DNA of 46,016 nucleotides from Bacillus pumilus (GCF_002744245.1 NZ_NKHG01000093.1:1-46016); one strand, 5' to 3'; positions 25,587 to 36,374 are shown, numbered from the stretch's first letter. Notes: a model not told the origin generated them from the sequence alone. Translations and numbers: made by a program.

Positions 25587-25742
25587 ACAAAAACACCTCC
25601 AAATTGTTTTCAGGTATGCTATACCCGATTTTCAACTTAAAGGTGTTTTTATTTGTCTCACTTTATGGGGTCAGTCCCAATTCCAGAGGTTTTTTTGTTC
25701 TATGTTTCTATCAAATATTATTAAGTGTATAGCCATTATCTT

Positions 25743-26305
25743 TTATTTTTCCATCCAATCACTAATCAATTGCTCTGTTGTCATGACAGCAGCAAACTCC
25801 TCATGCAGTGTAGCGAGTGAGAGACGATGAATCGTGTCAGGGTCATAGTATGTATCGTTTTGATCTGTTAGTCCAAAGGCAGCGGTTGCATCTGAGATGA
25901 GATACGTATCAAAGCCTAGATTCCCGCTCATTCTTGTTGTCGTTGACACGCAGTGAGGTGTTGTCAAGCCTGTGATCACGACAGTGTCAATTTGGTTTGA
26001 TCTTAATTGTTCCTCTAAACTGGTACCTATAAAGCTGCTGTTGACTTTCTTTTGTATGATGATTTCTTCATCTAGCGGTTTGACCATTTCTTTGAATGAA
26101 TGCCCTTCATTTGCCGGATGAAATAAGGAGTGCGGCTGATCAGATGTATGCTGGATATGAATCACTGTCCAGCCTTTTTTCTCCAAAACGTCAATAGACG
26201 ACTGATGTTCTTTTCTGCATTTAGGTTATTTCGTTCTCCCCATTTTTCATGCTCGAACGCCTTCTGTACATCCACAATGATCATAGCCTCTTGATTCTTT
26301 TGCAC
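25743..26305 (-). pseudogene. Isochorismatase-family cysteine hydrolase, frameshifted
   Basis: The gene begins at GTG 26305 (ribosome site GGAGGTGA) with MQKNQEAMIIVDVQKAFEHE, which carries the catalytic Asp of the family. The frame ends in an out-of-frame tail. A second frame picks up at about 26230 with CRKEHQSSIDVLEKKGWTVI and runs to 25743; it holds the catalytic Lys (IIQKKVNSS) and nucleophilic Cys in GLTTPHCVSTTTR. Joining the frames gives about 187 residues, normal for a stand-alone hydrolase. A single indel near 26215-26235 explains it. An internal start at 26186 gives a 147-residue piece lacking the catalytic Asp. Confidence 0.75.
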
Positions 26306-26332
26306 AAACGCTCACCTCCGAAGATTCTGATT

Positions 26333-26346
26333 CACTACATGTAGTG
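26333..26346. promoter_or_regulatory. Perfect 14-bp palindrome upstream of the hydrolase
   Basis: CACTACATGTAGTG lies 28 bases before the GTG start of the hydrolase pseudogene. ACTACA/TGTAGT is reminiscent of TetR- or GntR-type operators or BlaI-type TACA/TGTA boxes. The regulator is not apparent in the window. Confidence 0.35.
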
Positions 26347-26382
26347 TAAGGAATAGTGATCCATTTGTACATGCTTTTATTC

Positions 26383-26595
26383 CTATTCACGATGTCTTGT
26401 CTGTTTTTGAATCAAAAAGACAAACCACACACTGGCAATAATGTAATAGATGCCAATGATCGATGTACAGTTGGACAGCACATCTTCCCATTGCACCGAT
26501 TTGACGATATTCATCCAGATGAAATAAATGATGAGAAATAAGCACGGAAAATAAAGAAAATAGCCTAGGAAATATTGCTTGAGCTTTTGTGTCAT
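26383..26595 (-). CDS. Small two-helix membrane protein, unknown function
   Basis: 70 residues starting MTQKLKQYFLGYFLYFPC, with ATG at 26595 preceded by a strong AAAGGAGG. Two hydrophobic helices (about 11-30 and 46-64) flank a short polar loop (VKSVQWEDVLSNC). I do not recognise the family. It lies between the hydrolase pseudogene and the lipase on the same strand. Confidence 0.6.
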   Translation of the reverse strand: MTQKLKQYFLGYFLYFPCLFLIIYFIWMNIVKSVQWEDVLSNCTSIIGIYYIIASVWFVFLIQKQTRHRE

Positions 26596-26688
26596 GGTCT
26601 GCCTCCTTTTGCTAATGAGATTCATTCTTTCACATCTCTCCATCAAAGCCTCTCTCATGATCCAGCAGCCGTCATATCTCTAACGGCA

Positions 26689-26722
26689 TGAAAAAAGACA
26701 GCACGTTTCGCTGTCTTTTTTC
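26689..26722. terminator. Terminator of the lipase gene
   Basis: AAAAAGACAGC pairs with GCTGTCTTTTT around a 7-nt loop; T-runs occur on both strands. Confidence 0.85.
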
Positions 26723-26731
26723 ATTTTTATA

Positions 26732-27370
26732 TTAATTCGTATTCTGCCCCACGCCGTTCAGCCCTTCTTTAACATAGCCATTAACTTGACTAGAGGCTAA
26801 TAGACCGATATGTCCGACGCCGTGGATGAGGACGTTTCTCGCGCCAATTAAGCGGGAGAGACTGTTGACGACGATGAGGTCGGCTGAGCTATAGACGGAT
26901 GTATAAAGAATTTTTTGGTTTGGATCGGTGCCTGGTAATGCTTTGAAAGAAACGAGCCCGTTCGCTCCACCTAGTGTGACGACGTTTGCTATTTTATTTC
27001 CGCCGTCTAGGTTCTTAATATAGTATAACGTGTTGGCTCCTCCCATGCTATGCGCCACAATATCTACTTTTTTCGCTCCTGTTTTAACTAGTACATCTTT
27101 GACGTATCTAGATAGACGCGGGCCATTGTTCAGGTTATTGCCTGTTTTGTCTATGAAATCGATAGCAAATAATTGGTTTTGGTTCCAGCCCTGTGAGACC
27201 AAATATCTTTTGATATAAGCAAAGTTATAAGACGCACCGCCCATTCCATGAACCATTACGACCGGATTGTGCTCAGCCGCTTTGACCTTTTTCGGCTGGA
27301 TGAAGACCAATGAACCAGCCACCAATATAAGTGCAACAAACATTAGCAAATTCCTTTTCAAAAATGTCAC
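26732..27370 (-). CDS. lipA: Secreted triacylglycerol lipase (family I.4)
   Basis: A 212-residue secreted alpha/beta hydrolase without a lid. The signal peptide (1-31) ends VKA and the mature protein starts [11 protein letters not shown]. The nucleophile is Ser108 in AHSMG, the Bacillus version with Ala replacing the first Gly of GxSxG; Asp164 (SSADLIV) and His187 (GVGHIGLL) complete the triad. In mature numbering these are Ser77, Asp133 and His156, exactly the family triad. It closely resembles B. pumilus lipase. It cleaves triglycerides and short-chain esters outside the cell. Confidence 0.95.
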   Translation of the reverse strand: MTFLKRNLLMFVALILVAGSLVFIQPKKVKAAEHNPVVMVHGMGGASYNFAYIKRYLVSQGWNQNQLFAIDFIDKTGNNLNNGPRLSRYVKDVLVKTGAKKVDIVAHSMGGANTLYYIKNLDGGNKIANVVTLGGANGLVSFKALPGTDPNQKILYTSVYSSADLIVVNSLSRLIGARNVLIHGVGHIGLLASSQVNGYVKEGLNGVGQNTN

Positions 27371-27574
27371 TTTCTTTCCCCCTTATTGATCTTGTTCGAC
27401 TCTATTTTAAACAAGAAAAATATGACAAAAAAGTGAATAAGGCACTGTTTGTCCGATTTTTTTACAAAGGATACATACTAAAAAAGCACCTTTGACTTTC
27501 GCATGAGCGGATGCCAAAAGACTAGACATGCGACTCTGTTAGATACTGTGACCTCCTCCATACCTTAATTGGCA

Positions 27575-27611
27575 TAAAAAAATGCAGCCGGTTCTCACAG
27601 CCGGCTGCATA
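27575..27611 (-). terminator. Terminator of tyrS
   Basis: ATGCAGCCGG pairs with CCGGCTGCAT over a 9-nt loop, with T7 on the minus strand, just after the tyrS stop. Confidence 0.9.
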
Positions 27612-27618
27612 TTGAGTC

Positions 27619-29205
<1,587 letters not shown>

Positions 29206-29235
29206 CTTTTGATATCAAGTCAACTGTCGAAAAGA

Positions 29236-30960
29236 TTAATCTTCCATTGTCGAAAGGTCGCCAGCAGGTAAATTCAGCTCCCACGCTTTTAGCACTCGTC
29301 TCATAATTTTTCCGCTTCGCGTTTTTGGCAGTTTGTCTTTAAACTCAATTTCTCTCGGTGCCGCATGTGCAGCGAGTCCTTTTTTCACAAATGTACGAAT
29401 CTCTTCTTTCAGCTCATCTGTTGGCTCATATCCGCTCCTGAGAGCAATGAATGCTTTGATGATTTCACCACGGACTGGATCTGGCTTTCCAATGACACCA
29501 GCCTCTGCAATGGCCGGATGTTCAACCAGTTTACTTTCAACCTCAAATGGACCGACTCGCTCTCCTGATGTCATGATGACATCATCCACACGTCCCTGGA
29601 ACCAAAAGTATCCGTCTTCGTCCATATAAGCTGAATCTCCTGAAACATACCAATCTCCCGGCATAAAGTAAGATTCATATTTTTCAGGATTGTTCCAGAT
29701 CGTATGCATCATGGATGGCCAGCCTTTTTTAATCGCAAGGTTCCCCATCCGGTATGGCGGAAGTTCATTCCCGGCATTATCCACAATCGCTGCTTCTACA
29801 CCTGGAATTGGTTTCCCCATTGAACCTGGTTTGATGTCCATGCATGGATAATTACAAATCAGCTGTGCGCCTGTTTCAGTCATCCACCATGTATCATGAA
29901 TTCGTTTGCCAAACACAGCGTCTCCCCAGCGGATGACTTCAGGATTAAGAGGCTCCCCTACACTTAAAACATGACGGAGCGAGCTGAGGTCATATTTTTG
30001 AATGAGGTCGTCCCCTGCGCCCATCAGCATTCTGAAGGCTGTCGGCGCACTGTACCAAACAGTCACACCAAGTGATTCAATGGTTTCATACCACGTGTCA
30101 GGATTGAACCGGCCGCCCAATATGACATTCGTCGCCCCATTTAACCATGGTGAAAAAATACCGTACACCGTACCCGTTACCCAGCCAGGATCAGCTGTAC
30201 ACCAGTAGACGTCGTCTTCTTTCAGATCAAGCACCCATTTCCCGGTCTGGTCTTGCTGCACCATTGCGCCATGGACATGCAGCACACCTTTTGGCGTACC
30301 GGTTGAACCTGACGTGTAATGAAGCAGAAAGCCGTCTTTTTCATCCATCCATTCAATGTCGAGTTCCTTTTCTGCCTGCTTAAACGCTTCTTCGTAGTGA
30401 ATCGTCCGCACGTCATTCACGTCTTCCCTGTCACCGCCGACAATAATGACAGATTCAAGCTTTGGAAGCTCCGCAAATGGAATCCGCTCCAGCAAATCAG
30501 GCGTTGTCACAATCACTTTTGCCTCACTATTTTCTAAACGATCTTTGACGGCCCCCTCCATAAATGCCTCAAATAACGGGCCAACGATCGCACCAATTTT
30601 GACAGCGCCAAGCAGAAGAAAATAGAGCTCTGGTGACCTTGGCATAAAGATAAAGACACGATCCCCTTTTTGCACATGCGCCTTTTCTCTTAATAGATTT
30701 CCCGCTTTGTTTGTGTTGATTTTCATATCCCTGAACGTATACTTTTCATCCCGCTGTGAATCTTTGTAGTGAAGCGCCACCTTGTTTTTACGAAACGAGT
30801 CCGCATGTCTGTCAATCGCTTCATAGGCTGCATTTACTTTTCCTGTATCATACCAGGAGAAGTTTTTTCTCGCTTCCTCCCATGTGAATTCTTTGTATGC
30901 CTGCTCATAATCATTTAAATGATAATTCCCTTTTACTGATGGTAGCGTTTCCACTTTCAT
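29236..30960 (-). CDS. acsA: Acetyl-coenzyme A synthetase
   Basis: A 574-residue AMP-forming ligase converting acetate and CoA to acetyl-CoA. YTSGSTGTPKGVLHVHG is the nucleotide motif, WWMTETGAQ the A5 motif, and Lys551 in TRSGKIMRR is the catalytic lysine that AcuA acetylates (equivalent to Lys549 of the slightly shorter B. subtilis protein). ATG 30960 lies behind AAAGGGGG. It is divergent from acuABC, whose products control its activity, with candidate cre sites between. Confidence 0.96.
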   Translation of the reverse strand: MKVETLPSVKGNYHLNDYEQAYKEFTWEEARKNFSWYDTGKVNAAYEAIDRHADSFRKNKVALHYKDSQRDEKYTFRDMKINTNKAGNLLREKAHVQKGDRVFIFMPRSPELYFLLLGAVKIGAIVGPLFEAFMEGAVKDRLENSEAKVIVTTPDLLERIPFAELPKLESVIIVGGDREDVNDVRTIHYEEAFKQAEKELDIEWMDEKDGFLLHYTSGSTGTPKGVLHVHGAMVQQDQTGKWVLDLKEDDVYWCTADPGWVTGTVYGIFSPWLNGATNVILGGRFNPDTWYETIESLGVTVWYSAPTAFRMLMGAGDDLIQKYDLSSLRHVLSVGEPLNPEVIRWGDAVFGKRIHDTWWMTETGAQLICNYPCMDIKPGSMGKPIPGVEAAIVDNAGNELPPYRMGNLAIKKGWPSMMHTIWNNPEKYESYFMPGDWYVSGDSAYMDEDGYFWFQGRVDDVIMTSGERVGPFEVESKLVEHPAIAEAGVIGKPDPVRGEIIKAFIALRSGYEPTDELKEEIRTFVKKGLAAHAAPREIEFKDKLPKTRSGKIMRRVLKAWELNLPAGDLSTMED

Positions 30961-30975
30961 CAAACAGTCCCCCTT

Positions 30976-31080
30976 TGCATACGTTTACAATGATCATTAT
31001 AGTATAGATGACTTTTTTTCTCAATTTTAAAAAAACTTATGGTGAAACCGTTTTAATTCTTTCAAGATTTAAGATAAAAT
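30976..31080. promoter_or_regulatory. Divergent acsA/acuA promoters with two candidate cre sites
   Basis: For acsA (minus): -35 TTGAGA (31024-31019), 17 bases, -10 TATAAT (31001-30996). A cre-like site TGCATACGTTTACA (30976-30989; two mismatches to TGWAANCGNTNWCA) covers its start point. A better site TGAAACCGTTTTAA (31043-31056; one mismatch) lies upstream of acuA, whose -10 may be TAAAAT at 31075-31080. CcpA control of both operons is known in B. subtilis, and ccpA is nearby. Confidence 0.7.
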
Positions 31081-31115
31081 AGAAACGACTCACTAGAATT
31101 TGAGGCGGTGGATAC

Positions 31116-31748
31116 GTGGAGCATCCTAAAACTTATTATTCAAAAACAATTGAGCGAGAAACAGGTACCATCCTGATTGAAGGCCCGGTACCTGCATCAG
31201 AGCTTGCGAACTATACGTTTCATGAAGGTCTAACGGCATTTCGCACGCCTGAGGAACAGAAACAAGCACTTGTTGAAATAGCAGATCTTCCCGAAGGACG
31301 TATTATCATTGCAAGAGTGGATGAGCTTGTCGCAGGCTATGTCACGTATTTGTATCCTGATCCGCTTGAGCGCTGGTCAGAAGGCGACATGGACAATTTA
31401 ATTGAGCTTGGTGCCATTGAAGTCGCTCCTCCATTTAGAGGGTGCTCACTCGGCAAGCATTTACTTGATGTGAGCATGATGGATGAGCAAATGGAGAACT
31501 ACATCATTATTACAACTGAATATTACTGGCATTGGGATTTAAAGGGGACAAAGAAAAACGTTTGGGAGTACCGCAAAATGATGGAGAGAATGATGAACGC
31601 AGGTGGTCTTGTCTGGTTTGCAACAGACGAGCCAGAGATCAGCTCACATCCAGCCAATTGTTTGATGGCGAGAATCGGCAAAAATGTGAGTCCTGATTCG
31701 ATCGAGCGTTTTGATCGTCTTCGCTTCCATCAGCGCTTTATGTATTAA
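31116..31748 (+). CDS. acuA: Protein N-acetyltransferase AcuA
   Basis: A 210-residue GNAT-family enzyme that acetylates the active-site lysine of AcsA and switches it off. GAIEVAPPFRGCSLGKHLLD is the acetyl-CoA-binding motif A region. WSEGDMDNLIELGAIEV and EYYWHWDLKG are near-identical to the B. subtilis AcuA that I know. Translation starts at GTG 31116 with ribosome site GAGGCGG; the length equals the B. subtilis protein. It is the first gene of acuABC. Confidence 0.95.
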   Translation: MEHPKTYYSKTIERETGTILIEGPVPASELANYTFHEGLTAFRTPEEQKQALVEIADLPEGRIIIARVDELVAGYVTYLYPDPLERWSEGDMDNLIELGAIEVAPPFRGCSLGKHLLDVSMMDEQMENYIIITTEYYWHWDLKGTKKNVWEYRKMMERMMNAGGLVWFATDEPEISSHPANCLMARIGKNVSPDSIERFDRLRFHQRFMY

Positions 31749-31787
31749 CGTTCAATTCGTTTTTTTGGGCAAAGGGGATTGGTAAAC

Positions 31788-32429
31788 ATGATGATTGAAC
31801 AAATTATGGAGCGTGATGTGATCACGCTGCGAAAAACCGATACGATCGAAGAGGCCATTCAAAAAATGAGTGCACACCACATTCGGCATATTCCCATCGT
31901 ATCTGATCAAGGATCTGTCATTGGGATGGTGACAGATCGGGATATTAAAAATGCCAGTCCAAGTATTTTCGAAACAGAAAAAAGGCAACTTTTTATTCAG
32001 CGGCGTGTTGAAGAGATCATGGTGCTAGAGACGATCACCGCTCATCCGCTTGATTTCGTTGAGGAGATTTCGAGTGTCTTTTTTGAGCACGGAATTGGCT
32101 GTCTTCCAGTTGTTAGACGCGGCAAGCTTGTAGGCATTATCACAAAGACAGATTTACTTCGTACGTTTGTTAGATTGACAGGTGCAGATCAGCCCGGGTC
32201 ACACTTAGAGGTCGAAGTGGAGCAGATGACAGAGGGGCTCGCAGACATTACGGCCATTTTAAAGGAGCAGCATATTCAAATGCTGAGTGTGCTTGTGTAC
32301 CCACATGCAAATGAAGCCTCTAAAGTGCTCGTATTCCGCCTTCAAACCATTCATGCAGATCATGTGACGAAGCTGATTCGGGCAAAAGGCTACAAGGTGC
32401 TCTGGCCTATGGAGCAGACAATCAAATGA
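31788..32429 (+). CDS. acuB: AcuB, CBS-domain and ACT-domain protein
   Basis: A 213-residue cytosolic protein with two CBS motifs (about 1-60 and 72-130; IRHIPIVSDQGSVIGMVTDRD and IGCLPVVRRGKLVGIITKTD) and a C-terminal ACT-like domain. Its role in acetoin/acetate metabolism is established only genetically; CBS pairs usually bind adenine nucleotides. ATG 31788 is chosen (AAAGGGG upstream); ATG 31791 is equally possible. Its stop overlaps acuC (ATGA). Confidence 0.92.
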   Translation: MMIEQIMERDVITLRKTDTIEEAIQKMSAHHIRHIPIVSDQGSVIGMVTDRDIKNASPSIFETEKRQLFIQRRVEEIMVLETITAHPLDFVEEISSVFFEHGIGCLPVVRRGKLVGIITKTDLLRTFVRLTGADQPGSHLEVEVEQMTEGLADITAILKEQHIQMLSVLVYPHANEASKVLVFRLQTIHADHVTKLIRAKGYKVLWPMEQTIK

Positions 32430-33586
32430 AGGAAGCGACCTTTGTTTTTTCACCATCTTTTCAAACGTATCAGTTTCATCAAGATCATCCCTTCAATCAG
32501 CTTCGCGTCTATTTAACCTACGATCTTCTTCAAAAAATGAAGGCGTTAACGAATGATGAGATCGTCGCACCGCGTATGGCGACGATCGATGAATTAAAGC
32601 TCGTCCATACGACAGATTATATTCAAGCTGTGCAGCGGGCAAGTGAAGGAAAGCTGTCTACAGCCGAAGGCGAGCGCTATGGTCTTGGCACTGAGGATAC
32701 ACCGATGTTTGCAGGGATGCACGAGGCGGCTTCTCTCCTTGTCGGCGGAACATTAACAGCGGTTGATCAAGTGATGCTGGGTCATTCGCAGCATGCGCTC
32801 AACCTCGGCGGCGGGCTTCACCACGGATTTAAAGGGCGTGCCTCTGGCTTTTGTATTTATAATGACAGCTCTGTGGCCATTCAGTACATTCAAAAGACAT
32901 ATGGTGCAAGGATTTTATATATCGATACAGATGCTCATCACGGTGATGGTGTGCAGTTTAGCTTCTATGATGATCCAGAGGTATGTACGATATCCATTCA
33001 TGAAACGGGCCGCTACTTGTTCCCTGGAACTGGACAAGTACAGGAAAGAGGCCACGATAAAGGCTATGGCTATGCGTATAATATCCCGCTCGATGCATTT
33101 ACAGAAGATGAATCGTTCCTCGAAGCATACCGAACAGCAGTGACTGAGATTGCTGCTTTTTTTAAACCAGACGTGATCTTGACGCAAAATGGGGCGGATG
33201 CTCACTATTATGATCCTTTAACCCATTTATCTGCTTCCATGAAAATATATGAGGAAATTCCTAGACTTGCCCATAAGCTTGCACATCAATATTGTGACGG
33301 CAAATGGATCGCTGTTGGCGGGGGTGGGTATGATATTTGGCGCGTTGTCCCAAGGGCATGGAGCCACATTTGGCTTGAGATGAAAGGCATCACACCGCCA
33401 GCTGAGCTACCACAGGACTGGATTCGAGCATGGAATAAGCAATCACCTATCACCCTTCCATCGACATGGTCAGATCCTGATGATTTATATCCACCGATAC
33501 CAAGAAGAGCAGAAATCACAGAAAAAAATGCTCAAACCGTAGAAAAAGCACTCATGCCTGTTAGAAGAGAAAAGAAAAATGCATAA
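32426..33586 (+). CDS. acuC: Acetoin utilisation deacetylase AcuC
   Basis: A 386-residue zinc-dependent histone-deacetylase-family enzyme that removes the acetyl group from AcsA, reversing AcuA. Motifs include NLGGGLHHGF with the catalytic His pair, YIDTDAHHGDG with zinc ligands and a following charge relay, and TQNGADAHYYDP. It is translationally coupled to acuB. A slightly long C-terminus ends RREKKNA. Confidence 0.95.
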   Translation: MKEATFVFSPSFQTYQFHQDHPFNQLRVYLTYDLLQKMKALTNDEIVAPRMATIDELKLVHTTDYIQAVQRASEGKLSTAEGERYGLGTEDTPMFAGMHEAASLLVGGTLTAVDQVMLGHSQHALNLGGGLHHGFKGRASGFCIYNDSSVAIQYIQKTYGARILYIDTDAHHGDGVQFSFYDDPEVCTISIHETGRYLFPGTGQVQERGHDKGYGYAYNIPLDAFTEDESFLEAYRTAVTEIAAFFKPDVILTQNGADAHYYDPLTHLSASMKIYEEIPRLAHKLAHQYCDGKWIAVGGGGYDIWRVVPRAWSHIWLEMKGITPPAELPQDWIRAWNKQSPITLPSTWSDPDDLYPPIPRRAEITEKNAQTVEKALMPVRREKKNA

Positions 33587-33587
33587 G

Positions 33588-33626
33588 AAAAGCAGGCCTT
33601 CACTAATGAGGTGAGCCTGCTTTCTT
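33588..33626. terminator. Bidirectional terminator acuC/ccpA
   Basis: AAAGCAGGC pairs with GCCTGCTTT over a 17-nt loop, with T-rich sequence on both sides. It separates acuC and ccpA with almost no other space. Confidence 0.85.
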
Positions 33627-33628
33627 TT

Positions 33629-34630
33629 TTATTTTGTTGATTGTCTTTCTTCAATTCTGTGTGGCAGTTCGACAATTTGATCTTCCACTTGTTCTTTGTT
33701 CATCAGCTTCGTGAGCAGTCTCATTGCGACAGCGCCAATATCATATGTCGGTTGAACAACTGTTGTCAGCTGAGGACGTACCATAAGGGAAAGTCTTGTG
33801 TTATCAAAGCCAATAACTTCTAGGTCTTCAGGAATCGATACACCTCTGTCCTGCGCTCCGTGAATAACCCCTAGAGCCATCTCATCTGTTGCTGCAATGA
33901 CAGCTGTCGGCTTGTCCGATTGCTTAAGCAGATTCGCAAGGGCTTCAATTCCGGAGTCATATGAGTAATCGCCTTCAGCAACGAGCACATCGTCAAACGC
34001 AATGCCCGCTTCTTCTAGCGCACGCTTATAACCAGCAAGCTTTCTCACAGAGTTAATTGGTTCTGACATTGGACCAGATACGAAGGCAATTCGTTTATGT
34101 CCTTTTTTAACTAATAATTGGACTGAATCATAAATAGCCTGCTCGTAGTTAATGTTCACAGATGGTGTTTGCGCCTGCTCTTCAACGGATGCTGCAAGAA
34201 CAATCGGTACAGGAGAGCGCTTAAATTCTTCGACATGCACATCTGTGATGTTGCCGCCCATAAAGACAATCCCATCCACTTGTTTGCCTAGCATCGTATT
34301 TAACAAATGAAGCTCTTTATCTGTATTTTGATCTGAGTTGCTCAAAATGATGTTGTACTTGTACATTGTGGCGATATCTTCAATCCCGCGTGCAAGCTCA
34401 GAATAGAAAATACTAGAAATATCAGGGATGATGACCCCAACGGTCGTTGTTTTTTTACTTGCAAGACCCCGTGCCACTGCGTTCGGACGGTAGCCAAGAC
34501 GATCAATCGCTTCAAGCACCTTTTTCCTTGTTGTTGGTTTTACGTTCGGATTTCCATTTACAACGCGTGATACCGTTGCCATACTTACATTTGCTTCTCT
34601 TGCTACATCATAGATTGTAACATTATTCAC
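33629..34630 (-). CDS. ccpA: Catabolite control protein A
   Basis: A 333-residue LacI-family master regulator of carbon catabolite repression. The N-terminal HTH reads [20 protein letters not shown], the hinge helix [12 protein letters not shown], followed by a periplasmic-binding-like core that binds HPr-Ser-P. Translation starts at GTG 34630, eight bases after AAGGAG; the upstream in-frame GTG 34639 lies inside that site. It likely represses acsA and acuABC in this window. The motPS genes that follow ccpA in B. subtilis are absent. Confidence 0.97.
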   Translation of the reverse strand: MNNVTIYDVAREANVSMATVSRVVNGNPNVKPTTRKKVLEAIDRLGYRPNAVARGLASKKTTTVGVIIPDISSIFYSELARGIEDIATMYKYNIILSNSDQNTDKELHLLNTMLGKQVDGIVFMGGNITDVHVEEFKRSPVPIVLAASVEEQAQTPSVNINYEQAIYDSVQLLVKKGHKRIAFVSGPMSEPINSVRKLAGYKRALEEAGIAFDDVLVAEGDYSYDSGIEALANLLKQSDKPTAVIAATDEMALGVIHGAQDRGVSIPEDLEVIGFDNTRLSLMVRPQLTTVVQPTYDIGAVAMRLLTKLMNKEQVEDQIVELPHRIEERQSTK

Positions 34631-35039
34631 ATAAATCACTCCTTCAAATACACTTCATATCTATAGCATTCACCAATTGGATAGAGACATGTCAGATACG
34701 AGGAAAATAATATCCTATTTGTCATTAAAACGATGAAAAGAGACACATAATTTTTCAATCTACATCAAAATGACATTCTTTTATGAAATTATACACGTTT
34801 TTTGGTCATATGAAAACGTTCCCTTTCTTTTTATAACTAAATTAAACAAACTTTAATAAGCTTGTTACCTGTATATTGAATCATATTTCATAAAAAGTCG
34901 TCGTGAACGTCAGCTATGACAATGATCTTAGCAGATTCTATCGAATTTTAAAAATGAAAACATTGTGAACAAGCACTTTTTAAGCTTGCAATGTGTTTTT
35001 TACCTTTTATTTCTAATTATTATTGGATTTTCTCCATGA
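34631..35039. other. ccpA-aroA intergenic region with orphan hairpin
   Basis: About 410 bases without a gene. An inverted repeat CATTG-N4-CAAGC...GCTTGCAATG (34961-34993) is followed by T6 on the + strand, a terminator-like structure with no + strand gene before it. The ccpA promoter must lie in 34640-34750. The end of a small + strand RNA is possible but no clear promoter was found. Confidence 0.4.
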
Positions 35040-35072
35040 AAAAACCGCCGGGCTTTCATCCGGCGGCTTCTC
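35040..35072 (-). terminator. Terminator of aroA
   Basis: On the minus strand GCCGCCGG pairs with CCGGCGG(T) over a 7-nt loop and is followed by T6. Confidence 0.9.
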
Positions 35073-35081
35073 TGTCTATGA

Positions 35082-36158
35082 TTACGCGTGAATGTTCACA
35101 AGTGGTCTTAAAGCATCTAACCATTTTTCAAATTGAGGAATGTCCATTTGCTGCGCTGAATCAGATAGGGCAACAGATGGGTCTGGATGCACTTCTGCCA
35201 TGACACCGTCCGCTCCAATAGCAAGAGCTGCTTTAGCTGTTGGAAGAAGAAGATCTCTACGTCCAGTTGAGTGTGTCACATCAACAAAGACTGGTAAATG
35301 TGTCTCTTGTTTTAAGATTGGCACAGCAGAGATATCTAGTGTATTTCTTGTTGCTGTTTCATACGTGCGGATACCACGCTCGCAAAGGATGATTTGGTCA
35401 TTTCCTTGTGCGATGATGTATTCAGCTGCATTGATGAATTCTGAAATTGTCGCTGCTAGACCGCGTTTTAAAAGAACTGGTTTATTCACAGATCCGGCTT
35501 CTTTTAATAGCTCGAAGTTTTGCATGTTACGTGCACCAATTTGAATCACATCTATATGATCAATTGCTTCTTCAATATGAGCAGGGTTTACGATTTCACT
35601 AATGACAGCAAGACCGTATTCATCAGCTACACGCTTTAGGATCTTTAGACCGTCAACGCCAAGCCCTTGGAAGTCGTATGGACTTGTGCGAGGTTTGAAT
35701 GCACCCCCACGAAGAAGTTTTAGTCCCTGTTGTTTAGCTGCTGCCGCTACTTCTGCGACTTGCTCGTAGCTCTCAACAGCACATGGTCCAACGATGAAGC
35801 GTTGTTTTCCATCACCGATGGCTTCCCCATTAATATTTACGATTGTATTTTCTGGTTTTTTCTTACGAGAAACAAGAAGTGCTTTGCTGTGATCATCTTC
35901 TTGAAGCTCTAGACCTGCTTTGAAAATTTCTTTGAAAATATGCTGGATGGTTGAATTTTCAAATGGGCCATCATTTTCCTCAAGAATTTGGTTCAGCATT
36001 GTGCGCTCTCGGACAGGATCATAACGGTTGACACCTTGCGCTTCTTTCGCCTTTCCGATTTCTTTTACAATGTTGCCTCTTTCATTGATCAATTTTAAGA
36101 TTTGAAGATTTAGTTCATCTGCTTGCTGTCTCAACTGTTCTAGTTCATTGTTGCTCAT
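35082..36158 (-). CDS. aroA: Bifunctional chorismate mutase / DAHP synthase
   Basis: A 358-residue fusion catalysing the first step of the shikimate pathway, with an N-terminal AroQ chorismate-mutase domain (about 1-90, [19 protein letters not shown]) that senses chorismate/prephenate for feedback control. The KDPG-aldolase-like DAHP synthase domain includes [37 protein letters not shown] and [12 protein letters not shown]. The start at 36158 gives the B. subtilis length; ATG 36167 with a closer ribosome site is an alternative adding three residues. It is also called aroG in some schemes. Confidence 0.96.
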   Translation of the reverse strand: MSNNELEQLRQQADELNLQILKLINERGNIVKEIGKAKEAQGVNRYDPVRERTMLNQILEENDGPFENSTIQHIFKEIFKAGLELQEDDHSKALLVSRKKKPENTIVNINGEAIGDGKQRFIVGPCAVESYEQVAEVAAAAKQQGLKLLRGGAFKPRTSPYDFQGLGVDGLKILKRVADEYGLAVISEIVNPAHIEEAIDHIDVIQIGARNMQNFELLKEAGSVNKPVLLKRGLAATISEFINAAEYIIAQGNDQIILCERGIRTYETATRNTLDISAVPILKQETHLPVFVDVTHSTGRRDLLLPTAKAALAIGADGVMAEVHPDPSVALSDSAQQMDIPQFEKWLDALRPLVNIHA

Positions 36159-36341
36159 TTTTGTCATCCTTTCCTCTGCCTGCTCTCGATTTTTATTTTT
36201 CATTATCTCATGATAGAGTTTATTATAAACAAAGATTTCCGAATTGTCACGAAGAAATTCTTTATTACCAAAACGCTTTTAAGCGATAAAGCATTATGTG
36301 TAAGATTATAGCATACTTTTGATTCAAGTAAACCTTTTTTA

Positions 36342-36374
36342 TAAAAAAAACGCCAGCAATTGCTGACGTTTTTC
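36342..36374 (-). terminator. Terminator of ytxGHJ operon
   Basis: ACGTCAGC pairs with GCTGGCGT around AATT, with T8 on the minus strand, directly after the brxC/ytxJ stop. Confidence 0.85.

Larger units (their letters stand above)
24718..25679 (-). mobile_element. Remnant of an IS3-family insertion sequence
   Basis: The left end lies at about 25679, where the minus strand begins TGGGACTGACCCCATAAAGT, a typical IS3-family terminal sequence. orfA and orfB follow with the usual -1 frame relation. orfA carries a stop codon and orfB is cut before the second catalytic Asp, and no right inverted repeat is present. The element is dead. No target duplication can be recognised because the right end is gone. 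Confidence 0.8.
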
